A stretch of 64,000 bases of DNA. Origin: Lachnospiraceae bacterium (GTDB lineage Bacteria; Bacillota; Clostridia; Lachnospirales; Lachnospiraceae). A program made the position numbers and the translations under genes. Location of the stretch: assembly GCA_024698705.1 (NCBI GenBank), contig JAILQX010000046.1, positions 1 through 64,000 on the forward strand, in the 5' to 3' direction. Below the pieces are notes generated by a model. The model saw only the letters and a program-made list of their open reading frames with translations, was not told where the DNA came from and did no database searches. The first letter of the stretch is position 1. Every line of letters begins with the position of its first letter. Positions 55,640-63,408 of this stretch are shown piece after piece.

Positions 55640-55867
55640 ATGAAAGAACTGGTTGAAGTTATTGCTAAAAATCTTGTTGATAACCCCGATGAAGTGGTTG
55701 TGACTGAGGAAGCTAATGGTAAAAATGTGACTATTCAGCTGCATGTTGCGCAATCTGATATGGGGAAGGTCATAGGTAAGCAGGGAAGGATCGCCAAAGC
55801 CATCAGAGCAGTGGTAAAGGCAGCCAGCTCCAATGACAACAAGAAAGTAGACGTAGAGATAGTCTGA
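55640..55867 (+). CDS. khpA: KH-domain RNA-binding protein KhpA (YlqC)
   Basis: A 75-residue single KH domain. The GXXG loop and its surroundings are VIGKQGRIAKAIRAVVKAA near 48-66. KhpA and its partner KhpB bind RNA and affect cell elongation in streptococci and relatives. TTTGGAGGTGGG precedes the ATG. Sits between rpsP and rimM. Confidence 0.93.
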   Translation: MKELVEVIAKNLVDNPDEVVVTEEANGKNVTIQLHVAQSDMGKVIGKQGRIAKAIRAVVKAASSNDNKKVDVEIV

Positions 55868-55874
55868 TGATCAT

Positions 55875-55900
55875 AAGGCACAGTCTGATGGCTGTGCCTT
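55875..55900 (+). terminator. Hairpin between khpA and rimM
   Basis: AAGGCACAG pairs perfectly with CTGTGCCTT around an eight-base loop. No U-run follows (GAATTAAATT), so it is more likely an mRNA processing or attenuation point than a full terminator. Confidence 0.45.
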
Positions 55901-55922
55901 GAATTAAATTAACGGGGTATTT

Positions 55923-56426
55923 ATGGAAGATGTACTGCAGGTGGGGGCTGTCACCTCTACACACGGTGTGAGAGGCGAAGTAAAGGTATTTCCCACTACC
56001 GATGATGCTAGAAGATTCGGTAAACTGAAGGAAGTTATTATTGACAATGCAAACAATGATATTTTGCATGTTGAGCATGTGAAATATTTTAAAAATATGG
56101 TCATCCTGAAGTTTAAGGAATTCGACTCGTTAAACGATGTTGAAGCCTTAAAAGGCAAAAAACTTTTTGTAAAAAGAGCCGATGCCGTCAGATTGGAAAG
56201 TGATGAATATTTTGTGGCCGATCTTATCGATATGATTGTCTGCGACGAAGCAAAGGGGCTTAAGGGAAGGCTGGCTGATGTCATGAGTACCGGAGCCAAT
56301 GATGTATATGTCATAGAACTTGATGACGGCAGAGAACTGCTGCTTCCGGCGATAAAAGACTGCATTTTGGATGTGGATACGGAAGACAGACGTATGAGTA
56401 TCAATATCCTGGACGGACTGTTATAG
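55923..56426 (+). CDS. rimM: 16S rRNA processing protein RimM
   Basis: Assembly factor for the 30S head, 167 residues. The N-terminal RimM barrel starts [20 protein letters not shown], and the C-terminal PRC-barrel begins near [15 protein letters not shown] and ends [14 protein letters not shown]. Works on S19 and helix 31/33b. It is followed eight bases later by trmD, as usual. Confidence 0.96.
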   Translation: MEDVLQVGAVTSTHGVRGEVKVFPTTDDARRFGKLKEVIIDNANNDILHVEHVKYFKNMVILKFKEFDSLNDVEALKGKKLFVKRADAVRLESDEYFVADLIDMIVCDEAKGLKGRLADVMSTGANDVYVIELDDGRELLLPAIKDCILDVDTEDRRMSINILDGLL

Positions 56427-56434
56427 GTGAAGAT

Positions 56435-57178
56435 GTGAATTTTTATGTAATGACATTATTTCCGGAGATGTTTGAACCTGTATTGTCTTCGAGCATAATC
56501 GGAAAAGCGATAGAAAACGGCATAATAAATGTAAAGCTCTTTAACATCAGGGACTATACAAATGATAAACATAAAAAGGTTGATGATTATACCTACGGCG
56601 GAGGAGCGGGCATGCTCATGCAGGCTCAGCCGATATATGATTGCCACAGAGCAATACTGGATGAGATCGGTGACACAAGCATAAGAACGGTTTATGTGAC
56701 ACCTCAGGGCAGTTTGTTTAAACAGAAAACCGCGGAAAGCCTCGCTCAGACCGGAAACATCATCCTGCTGTGCGGTCATTACGAGGGAATCGATGAAAGA
56801 GTGCTTGAAGAGATCGTTACGGATAATATTTCCATAGGCGATTATGTCCTGACCGGAGGAGAACTTCCTGCTATGGTCATGATGGACTGTATCTCGAGGC
56901 TTGTGCCGGGTGTACTCAGCAACGAAGAATCGGCTCAGACCGAAAGCTTTGACGACGGGTTGCTTGAATATCCGCAATATACACGTCCCGAAGTGTGGAA
57001 ATCCAAATCCGTACCAGAAGTGCTGCTGAGCGGGCATCATGCCAACATAGCAAAATGGAGAGAGGAAATGTCGCTTTTAAGAACGAAAGAGCGAAGACCG
57101 GATCTGTATGAGAACTATTGTGCGAAGAATGCACGTAATGAAGGGGAAAAAGCACAAAATATAGATAAAAACACTTGA
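56435..57178 (+). CDS. trmD: tRNA (guanine-37-N1)-methyltransferase
   Basis: SPOUT enzyme that methylates G37 of tRNAs and prevents +1 frameshifting, 247 residues. The start is GTG ([16 protein letters not shown]). The trefoil knot has [21 protein letters not shown] and [20 protein letters not shown]. The C terminus reads [15 protein letters not shown]. Full length and canonical; its stop lies within the -35 of the rplS promoter. Confidence 0.97.
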   Translation: MNFYVMTLFPEMFEPVLSSSIIGKAIENGIINVKLFNIRDYTNDKHKKVDDYTYGGGAGMLMQAQPIYDCHRAILDEIGDTSIRTVYVTPQGSLFKQKTAESLAQTGNIILLCGHYEGIDERVLEEIVTDNISIGDYVLTGGELPAMVMMDCISRLVPGVLSNEESAQTESFDDGLLEYPQYTRPEVWKSKSVPEVLLSGHHANIAKWREEMSLLRTKERRPDLYENYCAKNARNEGEKAQNIDKNT

Positions 57179-57203
57179 AATGTGATTTTTATTATGATAT
57201 TAT
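57175..57203 (+). promoter_or_regulatory. Putative sigma-A promoter of rplS
   Basis: TTGAAA, 17-bp spacer, TATTAT. The -35 overlaps the trmD stop codon. It would give rplS a separate transcript with a leader of about 65 bases. Confidence 0.65.
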
Positions 57204-57209
57204 ATCATG

Positions 57210-57275
57210 GTCGCGAAAATAGATGGTCCGCTGTTACCTAGGTATTATGAACATCCATATAATAAGGAGAATAAA
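57210..57275 (+). promoter_or_regulatory. Candidate leader (5' UTR) of rplS
   Basis: The 66 bases between the presumed start of transcription and the rplS ATG contain the palindrome TACCTAGGTA and an ATGG/CCAT pairing around it, and end in AAGGAG. An autoregulatory L19 leader is known in Firmicutes. I cannot confirm a match to it by eye. Confidence 0.3.
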
Positions 57276-57623
57276 ATGAACGAGATTATCAAAGCAATCG
57301 AAGAAGAGCAGTTAAAAGAGAACGCTCCTGAATTGAATGTCGGTGATACCGTAAGAGTACACGGCAAGATCAAGGAAGGAAACAGAGAACGTATCCAGAT
57401 ATTTGAAGGTACGGTCATAAAAGTACAGGGCGGCTCAAACAGAGCCACATTCACGGTTAGAAAAAACAGCAATGGTGTTGGTGTTGAGAAGACATGGCCC
57501 GTACACTCACCTAATGTTGAAAAGGTTGAGCTTGTAAGAAAGGGTAAAGTAAGACGTGCTAAACTGTTCTACTTAAGAGACAGAGTAGGTAAGTCAGCCA
57601 AGATTAAAGAAGTACTCAGATAA
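57276..57623 (+). CDS. rplS: Ribosomal protein L19
   Basis: Large-subunit protein of 115 residues at the subunit interface. It has [32 protein letters not shown] and a basic C terminus ([20 protein letters not shown]). ATG 57276 follows AAGGAG; the track ORF begins 23 residues upstream in the leader. Followed by a strong terminator. Confidence 0.97.
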   Translation: MNEIIKAIEEEQLKENAPELNVGDTVRVHGKIKEGNRERIQIFEGTVIKVQGGSNRATFTVRKNSNGVGVEKTWPVHSPNVEKVELVRKGKVRRAKLFYLRDRVGKSAKIKEVLR

Positions 57624-57635
57624 TGTTTATGAGTT

Positions 57636-57664
57636 GAGGGTTGCACAGGCAACCCTCTTTTTTT
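57636..57664 (+). terminator. Rho-independent terminator of rplS
   Basis: GAGGGTTGC pairs perfectly with GCAACCCTC around ACAG, followed by seven T residues. Confidence 0.93.
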
Positions 57665-57666
57665 AT

Positions 57667-57695
57667 TATACAATTTCCATGCTATTTGGTATAAT
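57667..57695 (+). promoter_or_regulatory. Putative promoter of the lepB-rbgA-rnhB operon
   Basis: TATACA, 17-bp spacer, then TGG before TATAAT (extended -10), 24 bases before the ATG at 57720. Confidence 0.65.
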
Positions 57696-57719
57696 TAACA
57701 ACGAAAGACAGAGGGGATC

Positions 57720-58304
57720 ATGGCACGCAGAAGCGGATTGAGTTTTGCAAAAAAAAGAAGAAAACTTTCGGGTGATACCGTAAGAGATGTGTTCAATTAT
57801 ATCTTAGGGATAATATTTGCCGCAGGTTTAGGCTTGTTTTTAGTATATAACTGGGGTATAAGAACATCCGTCATCGGTGTTTCGATGGAAAATACCCTAT
57901 ATAACGGACAGACCATATTTATAAGCAAGCTGTCTTATCTTGTTATGAAACCGAAAGTCGGTGATATAATCGTATTCAAGCCCAATGGCAATGAAAATAC
58001 GCATTATTACGTCAAAAGGGTGGTCGCACTCCCGGGAGATACGGTTGAATTCAGGGACGGACGGCTCTATGTAAACGGTATCATGGAGGATGAAAAACAC
58101 GACAAAACGGCTGATCCCGGTATAGCAGAGACACCGCTCGTACTTGGTGTTGACGAATACTTTGTGCTTGGAGACAACAGGAACAACGGTGAGGATTCCA
58201 GATCCGGCAACATAGGACCGGTAAAAAGGGAGATCATAGCAGGCAGAGCCTGGTTTAAGCTGAGCTGTAAGGACAGCTATTTTGGATTTATAGGTAGAGA
58301 CTGA
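57720..58304 (+). CDS. lepB: Signal peptidase I (first copy)
   Basis: Membrane-bound leader peptidase of 194 residues. A basic N terminus (RSGLSFAKKRRKL) is followed by one membrane helix (about 32-50). The catalytic Ser is in VSMENTLYNG and the catalytic Lys in YYVKRVVALPGDTVE, with the conserved GDNRNNGEDSR near the end. Length is typical of Gram-positive single-helix enzymes. Its stop overlaps the rbgA start by one base. A second copy lies beyond rbgA. Confidence 0.95.
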   Translation: MARRSGLSFAKKRRKLSGDTVRDVFNYILGIIFAAGLGLFLVYNWGIRTSVIGVSMENTLYNGQTIFISKLSYLVMKPKVGDIIVFKPNGNENTHYYVKRVVALPGDTVEFRDGRLYVNGIMEDEKHDKTADPGIAETPLVLGVDEYFVLGDNRNNGEDSRSGNIGPVKREIIAGRAWFKLSCKDSYFGFIGRD

Positions 58305-59173
58305 TGAATTATCAATGGTACCCGGGGCATATGACGAAAGCAAAGCGTCAGATGCAGGAAGATATCAAAATAATAGATCTTATCATAGAGATAGTTGATG
58401 CAAGGATACCCGTTGCGAGCAGAAATCCGGATATAGATGATCTGGGACGCGGAAAGGCACGCATGATCCTGCTCAATAAGAGCGATCTGTCGGATCCTTC
58501 AGCCAATAAGGCATGGAAGGAATACTTTGAAAGTAACGGGATAATCTGCGCTGAGATTGATTCAAAGAACAAGAACGGGTTGAAGGATATGCGCGGACTG
58601 ATCGAAAAGGCCTGCATTGCCAAACTTGAAAGGGATAAGAAGCGCGGCATAAAAAACAGCATTGTAAGAGCGATGATAGTGGGCATACCCAATGTCGGAA
58701 AATCGACCTTCATAAATGCGTTTGTCGGAAAAAATATGGCAAAAACAGGCAATAAACCGGGGGTCACAAAGGGCAGGCAATGGATAAAGGTCGGTAAGAA
58801 CATCGAACTGCTTGATACACCGGGGATCTTATGGCCGAAATTCGATGATAACATCACGGGCTTAAAGCTTGCAAGCGTCGGTTCTATCAATGATGAGATA
58901 ATCGTAGCAGAGGAACTGGCATTGGATATACTCGGACTTTCGGATGCAGTCAATGATCGCATAAGGACATATTACGGCCTTAAAGATAAGGACGGATATG
59001 AATTTTTACAAAGTCTGGCTATAAAAAGAGGCTGCGTGAAAAAGGCGGGTGAGCCCGATACCGAAAAAGCCGCAAAACTGTTTATCGATGATTTCAGAAG
59101 CGGAAAACTCGGCAGGATCAGTCTTGAGTTGCCCGGGGATAAGATCGCGGATCAGGAAAGATATCATGACTAA
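58304..59173 (+). CDS. rbgA: Ribosome biogenesis GTPase RbgA (YlqF)
   Basis: Circularly permuted GTPase of 289 residues needed for a late step of 50S assembly. The N terminus is YQWYPGHMTKAKRQMQEDI. The permuted motif order is visible: G4 LLNKSDL (near 48), then G1 GIPNVGKSTFINAF (near 127), G2 around KPGVTKG and G3 LLDTPGILWPKF. The C-terminal region (about 190-289) is the RNA-binding ANTAR-like part. It is embedded between two signal peptidase genes and upstream of rnhB, as in the B. subtilis neighbourhood. Confidence 0.96.
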   Translation: MNYQWYPGHMTKAKRQMQEDIKIIDLIIEIVDARIPVASRNPDIDDLGRGKARMILLNKSDLSDPSANKAWKEYFESNGIICAEIDSKNKNGLKDMRGLIEKACIAKLERDKKRGIKNSIVRAMIVGIPNVGKSTFINAFVGKNMAKTGNKPGVTKGRQWIKVGKNIELLDTPGILWPKFDDNITGLKLASVGSINDEIIVAEELALDILGLSDAVNDRIRTYYGLKDKDGYEFLQSLAIKRGCVKKAGEPDTEKAAKLFIDDFRSGKLGRISLELPGDKIADQERYHD

Positions 59174-59717
59174 AAAGGAAATTTTAAAGGAAATACTCGG
59201 TACCAGCATATATCTTCTTATAGTCCTCATAGTGACGATACTGATAGTAAAATATGTTGGGCAGATGACTGAGGTTATCGGAGATTCGATGGAGACCACG
59301 TTTCATGACGGGGATAAGCTCATTGTCGATAAGATAAAATACAGGGTCGATGATCCCGAAAGATTCGACATAATAGTATTTCCGTATAAGCCGGGATCGA
59401 GGACATGCTATATAAAACGTATAATAGGCCTGCCCGGTGAAACCGTTAGGATCGACGAGTACGGGATAATCTATATAGATGAGAAGGTACTTGTTGAAAA
59501 ATACGGAAAGGAAAAGATAAAGGATGCCGGACTTGCGGCGAACAGCATCACATTGGGAGAGGATGAATACTTTGTTCTCGGCGATAACAGAAACAACAGT
59601 CAGGACAGCAGGGATCCCGAGGTAGGAGTCGTAAACAGAAAAAACATACTCGGAAGGGCATGGTTAAAGTTACTGCCGATCAAGGAATTTCATCTGATAA
59701 GACATAAGGAATATTGA
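59166..59717 (+). CDS. lepB: Signal peptidase I (second copy)
   Basis: Second leader peptidase, 183 residues from ATG 59166 behind AGGAAAG; the track ORF starts 39 residues earlier inside rbgA. One membrane helix (about 12-32, TSIYLLIVLIVTILIVKYVG), catalytic Ser in IGDSMETTFHDGD, catalytic Lys in YIKRIIGLPGETVR and the conserved GDNRNNSQDSRD. The two copies differ clearly in sequence, so this is an old duplication rather than a recent one. They may prefer different precursors. Confidence 0.95.
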   Translation: MTKKEILKEILGTSIYLLIVLIVTILIVKYVGQMTEVIGDSMETTFHDGDKLIVDKIKYRVDDPERFDIIVFPYKPGSRTCYIKRIIGLPGETVRIDEYGIIYIDEKVLVEKYGKEKIKDAGLAANSITLGEDEYFVLGDNRNNSQDSRDPEVGVVNRKNILGRAWLKLLPIKEFHLIRHKEY

Positions 59718-59720
59718 GAA

Positions 59721-60377
59721 ATGACAAAGGCGGAAGAAAAAGAACTTAAAAAAGCACAAAAACTTGAAGTCGAAAAACAGAGGACAGAAGGGCTTAAAAA
59801 ATACGAAAAGGAATATGCAGCATTTGCCAATATATGCGGGATAGACGAAGTTGGGCGCGGACCTCTTGCGGGACCTGTGGTAGCCGGAGCCGTCATATTG
59901 CCGAAGGACTGCGATATCCTCTATATCAACGATTCTAAGAAGCTTTCCGAAAAAAAGAGGGAAGAACTGTATGATATCATCATGAAGGAAGCAGTCGCGG
60001 TTGGCATAGGGTATGCGGATCACAACAGGATAGATGAGATCAATATCTTACAGGCCACCTATGAGGCTATGAGGCAGGCAGTAAATAATCTGAGCGTAAA
60101 ACCCGATATATTATTAAATGATGCAGTCACTATCCCGGGAATAGACATCAAACAGGTTCCAATCATAAAGGGTGATGCAAAGTCAATAAGCATCGGTGCG
60201 GCAAGCATAATCGCAAAGGTCACAAGAGACAGGCTTATGGTCGAACTTGACAGCAAATATCCGGGATACGGCTTTGCAAGCAATAAGGGTTACGGAAGTG
60301 CCGCTCACATAGCGGCTCTTAAAGAGATAGGTCCATGTGAGATCCACAGAAGGACATTTATCAAAAACTTCGTATAA
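59721..60377 (+). CDS. rnhB: Ribonuclease HII
   Basis: Removes ribonucleotides from DNA and RNA in RNA-DNA hybrids, 218 residues. A basic N-terminal extension (about 1-38) precedes the catalytic core with [20 protein letters not shown] (first Asp-Glu pair near 43), [21 protein letters not shown] and [40 protein letters not shown] is the conserved C-terminal stretch. Starts four bases after the second lepB. Confidence 0.97.
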   Translation: MTKAEEKELKKAQKLEVEKQRTEGLKKYEKEYAAFANICGIDEVGRGPLAGPVVAGAVILPKDCDILYINDSKKLSEKKREELYDIIMKEAVAVGIGYADHNRIDEINILQATYEAMRQAVNNLSVKPDILLNDAVTIPGIDIKQVPIIKGDAKSISIGAASIIAKVTRDRLMVELDSKYPGYGFASNKGYGSAAHIAALKEIGPCEIHRRTFIKNFV

Positions 60378-60392
60378 TTCTGGGGTTAATTT

Positions 60393-61949
60393 ATGGCAAT
60401 CAATCTGCTGGGAAATAACAATCTCGGTACAAATCCCGATCAGTCGGTCATCAATTCGTCGCCTGCCACGTCGGTTCGCTCTGATGCGTCCACGGCGGCT
60501 CTTTTAATGCAACAGATCAGAAATCTTGTTCCGGGTCAGATCATCGAAGGCAAGCTGATGGAAAAGGACGGAGAAAACATCCGTCTTTTACTGGGCAACG
60601 ATCTGATGCTGAATACCACCGTTGAATCGGATTTAAATATAGAAATGGGGCAGAATCTCTCTTTTGAAGTTAAGAACAACAAAGAGGGACAACTTTTGCT
60701 GCGCCCGCTTCTTACCAATACCGGCAATGAGGCAACTGCCGTCAAGGCTCTGGATGCTGCTCAGATCAATGCCACAAAGGAGACTATCGATCTCGTGAAT
60801 GGTCTGATGAAGGAAGGCATGTCAATAAAAAAAGAGGATCTCCAGTTGTATAACAGGGAAATGAACGATTTTCCGAAGGCTGATGTAAATGACATCATAA
60901 GTCTTCATAAGCTCGGACTGCCGGTCAATGAGTCAAATCTCACGGGCATACATATGTACAATAACAACAATCGCTGGATGATAGACAATATCAACGATTT
61001 TGCGGAAAACTTCACAAAGGCAATCGCAGAGACTGCCAAAGAAGCAACTGAAGGCGATCCGTCAAATTTTACTAAACTCATAGACGGACTTAAGCAGATA
61101 TTAGGTGAGGAACCCGTAAAAGAGCAGGCGGTTTCTGAAAATATTACAGAGCAGGGAAAGATCGTGATATCGGAGGCTGAGACAGAAGAGACCGCGAAGG
61201 AAACGATCACACCTGAAAAAGCACAGGCAGCCGGTGAAAAATATGCCTCTGACAATGAAGCCGTAAGAGACGTTTTCGACAAACTTAAAGACATCGATCC
61301 GCGCAGAATGGGATCGGCAAGGATACTCGAGCATGTCAAAGAGGAGATAACCTCACTCTTAAAGGAAAAATTCCTTATGGATCCGCAGAAGTTAGAGGAT
61401 AAGGAATATATAAAAGATTATTATAACAGGATGTATGAGACCGGTGATAAGCTGGAGAAACTTTTTGAACAGATCGGCAAACCCGACAGTGCCGCTTCGA
61501 ACCAGGCATCATTGCTCAAGGATAACATGAGCTTCATAAATCAGGTGAACGATTTATACAATTACATACAGCTGCCGCTTAAAATGGCCGATTCGCAGGC
61601 TAACGGCGATCTTTATGTCTATGCAAAAAAACGTGGTAAGAATGAAGAAGATGAGCCTTTGACGGCTCTGCTGCATCTGTCTATGGAAACGCTTGGAAAT
61701 ATGGATATATTCCTCAAACTGGATACCGGAAAGTTATCCACTAAATTCTGTCTTGAAAAAGAAGAGATGATCGATTTTATCGAAGCTCATATAGACGAGC
61801 TCAATGCAAGACTTATAGAAAAAGGCTACATTATCGATACACAGGTCGGAAAGATGGATGAAGCAAACAGAAATGTCGTTGATGATATCAGAGGAGAGTC
61901 ATCACAGATAAGACTGCTCTCAACACAGACATTTGATGCAAGGGCATAG
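60393..61949 (+). CDS. FliK/YlqG-like protein with hook-length-control C-terminal domain
   Basis: A 518-residue protein with low-complexity, Thr/Glu/Ala-rich middle parts and no signal peptide. The N-terminal 110 residues have LVPGQIIEGKLMEKDGENI, a small beta domain also seen in YlqG-type proteins. The C-terminal region (about 425-490, LHLSMETLGNMDIFLKLDTG and KFCLEKEEMIDFIEAHIDEL) resembles the FliK hook-length control domain. It lies between rnhB and a FlhB-tail gene, the same place as ylqG in B. subtilis. No flagellar operon is in view. Confidence 0.75.
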   Translation: MAINLLGNNNLGTNPDQSVINSSPATSVRSDASTAALLMQQIRNLVPGQIIEGKLMEKDGENIRLLLGNDLMLNTTVESDLNIEMGQNLSFEVKNNKEGQLLLRPLLTNTGNEATAVKALDAAQINATKETIDLVNGLMKEGMSIKKEDLQLYNREMNDFPKADVNDIISLHKLGLPVNESNLTGIHMYNNNNRWMIDNINDFAENFTKAIAETAKEATEGDPSNFTKLIDGLKQILGEEPVKEQAVSENITEQGKIVISEAETEETAKETITPEKAQAAGEKYASDNEAVRDVFDKLKDIDPRRMGSARILEHVKEEITSLLKEKFLMDPQKLEDKEYIKDYYNRMYETGDKLEKLFEQIGKPDSAASNQASLLKDNMSFINQVNDLYNYIQLPLKMADSQANGDLYVYAKKRGKNEEDEPLTALLHLSMETLGNMDIFLKLDTGKLSTKFCLEKEEMIDFIEAHIDELNARLIEKGYIIDTQVGKMDEANRNVVDDIRGESSQIRLLSTQTFDARA

Positions 61950-61957
61950 AGGCGCCT

Positions 61958-62242
61958 ATGAATAAAAAGGATAATAAACCCAAGACAGCCATAGCGCTCG
62001 AATATAATCCCAACGAAGAGGCACCCAAGATCGTGGCAAGCGGTAAGGGATTACTTGCCGAAAAGATCATTGAAAAGGCTAAAGAAGCGGATGTGCCCAT
62101 ACATGAGGACGGCAAACTTGCGGCCACCCTGTCCAAACTCGAGATCGGCGATATGATACCGCCGGAGCTGTACAGTGCAGTCGCCGAGATACTTGTATTT
62201 GTGGATGCGATGGAAAAGATAAGAAAAAAGGGATTAAAATAG
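61958..62242 (+). CDS. Stand-alone FlhB C-terminal domain protein (YlqH-like)
   Basis: A 94-residue protein that matches only the cytosolic C-tail of FlhB/YscU export-switch proteins: AIALEYNPNEEAPKIVASGK, then GLLAEKIIEKAKEADVPIHE and MIPPELYSAVAEILVFV. The membrane part and the self-cleaving NPTH motif are absent; the protein begins about where cleaved FlhB would. The basic start (MNKKDNKPKTA) replaces NPTH. Its neighbour is FliK-like, the natural partner of FlhB in the export switch, so the two may interact. Function unknown. Confidence 0.85.
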   Translation: MNKKDNKPKTAIALEYNPNEEAPKIVASGKGLLAEKIIEKAKEADVPIHEDGKLAATLSKLEIGDMIPPELYSAVAEILVFVDAMEKIRKKGLK

Positions 62243-62246
62243 CCTG

Positions 62247-62591
62247 ATGAACAAAAGAAACACTGGAAATTACTATGAGGATGCCGCTGCGGAATATCTC
62301 AAAGACAAGGGTATAGAGATCGTATGCAGAAATTTTGCATGTAGGATCGGAGAGATCGATATCATAGGCAGGGATAAGGATACACTTGTATTTTTTGAGG
62401 TCAAATACCGGAAAAACGATTCTTACGGTGATGCTCTTCAAGCGGTCGATCTTAAGAAACAAAAGAAGATAATCCGCGTTGCGGATTATTTTATTATGAC
62501 CCATGATACGGGGCTGTATTACAGATTTGATGTGATAGGGATAACGGGAGACCGAATCGATTGGATAAAAAACGCATTCGGTGCGGGTTGA
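62247..62591 (+). CDS. YraN family protein (UPF0102), putative endonuclease
   Basis: A 114-residue protein with a restriction-endonuclease-like fold. It has TGNYYEDAAAEYLKDKGIEI, then CRIGEIDIIGRDKDTLVFFE and VKYR, giving the GEIDII...FVEVK pattern of the family; the second acidic residue and Lys are kept (FFEVKYRK). It often sits near rnhB, as here, so a role in DNA repair or uptake is suspected. Starts four bases after the FlhB-tail gene. Confidence 0.92.
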   Translation: MNKRNTGNYYEDAAAEYLKDKGIEIVCRNFACRIGEIDIIGRDKDTLVFFEVKYRKNDSYGDALQAVDLKKQKKIIRVADYFIMTHDTGLYYRFDVIGITGDRIDWIKNAFGAG

Positions 62592-62624
62592 CCGTATAAT
62601 TTAAGAAATACTTAATAATTAAAC

Positions 62625-62666
62625 ATACATTTTCTTCAAAATACTATTGTTAAATAATAAATGTAT
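62625..62666. repeat. Small inverted repeat upstream of the second response regulator
   Basis: ATACATTT (62625-62632) and AAATGTAT (62659-62666) are exact complements 26 bases apart, in the 104-base AT-rich gap between yraN and the regulator. This is a possible operator, but in such AT-rich sequence it may be chance. No convincing -35/-10 pair was found. Confidence 0.35.
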
Positions 62667-62695
62667 TTGGAGGAGAAGCACATAAGGGGACTCTG

Positions 62696-63394
62696 ATGAA
62701 GAACAATATACTGGTTGTTGATGATGACAGGGAAATAGTTGAAGCTATAGAGATATATCTTTTGCAGGAAGATTTCAATGTATACAAGGCCTATGACGGC
62801 GAAGAAGCCATAAGGATGCTCAAGGCCAATGACATACATCTCATACTTCTTGATATCATGATGCCTATCATGGACGGCATACATGTTGCCCTTAAGGTAA
62901 GGGAATACAGCAGTGTGCCGATCATATTTCTTTCGGCTAAATCCGAAGATGCGGATAAGATACTGGGACTTAACATAGGGGCGGACGATTATATAACGAA
63001 GCCGTTTAATCCGCTTGAACTCATCGCGAGGATCAAGTCAAATATCAGAAGATATACGAGTCTCGGAAGCATAAGTGTTTCGGAAGACAACAAGTTTTAC
63101 GCCGGCGGACTCGTCATAGATGACGACACCAAGGAAGTGACCGTCGAAGGCAATCCCGTAAAACTCACACCGATCGAATATAACATTCTGCTGTTACTTG
63201 TAAAGAACCAGGGAAGAGTATTTTCGATAGACCAGATATATGAAAATATCTGGGAAGAGGAGGCTATAGGAGTTGATAATACCGTAGCCGTCCATATAAG
63301 ACACATCAGGGAAAAGATCGAGATCAATCCCAAAGAGCCGAGATATCTCAAGGTTGTATGGGGAGTAGGATATAAGATAGAAAAACAAAACTGA
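62696..63394 (+). CDS. OmpR-family response regulator (second system)
   Basis: A 232-residue regulator. Receiver domain (1-118) with VVDDDREIVEA, phospho-acceptor Asp in LLDIMMPIMDGIH, SAKSEDAD and DYITKPFNPLE. Winged-helix domain (about 130-230) with LTPIEYNILLLLVKNQGRVF and VDNTVAVHIRHIREKI. This layout is close to VanR/YycF-like regulators. GGGGACTC is a weak ribosome site, and GGAGGAG lies further up. It is followed 14 bases later by the start of a membrane protein gene that is probably its sensor kinase. Confidence 0.95.
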   Translation: MKNNILVVDDDREIVEAIEIYLLQEDFNVYKAYDGEEAIRMLKANDIHLILLDIMMPIMDGIHVALKVREYSSVPIIFLSAKSEDADKILGLNIGADDYITKPFNPLELIARIKSNIRRYTSLGSISVSEDNKFYAGGLVIDDDTKEVTVEGNPVKLTPIEYNILLLLVKNQGRVFSIDQIYENIWEEEAIGVDNTVAVHIRHIREKIEINPKEPRYLKVVWGVGYKIEKQN

Positions 63395-63408
63395 GCAAAG
63401 AGGGACAT

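Noticed and set aside
62592-62695. Promoter TATAAT at 62595-62600 for the second response regulator
   Set aside because: No -35 at workable distance and nearly 100 bases from the ATG; not strong enough to list as a promoter.
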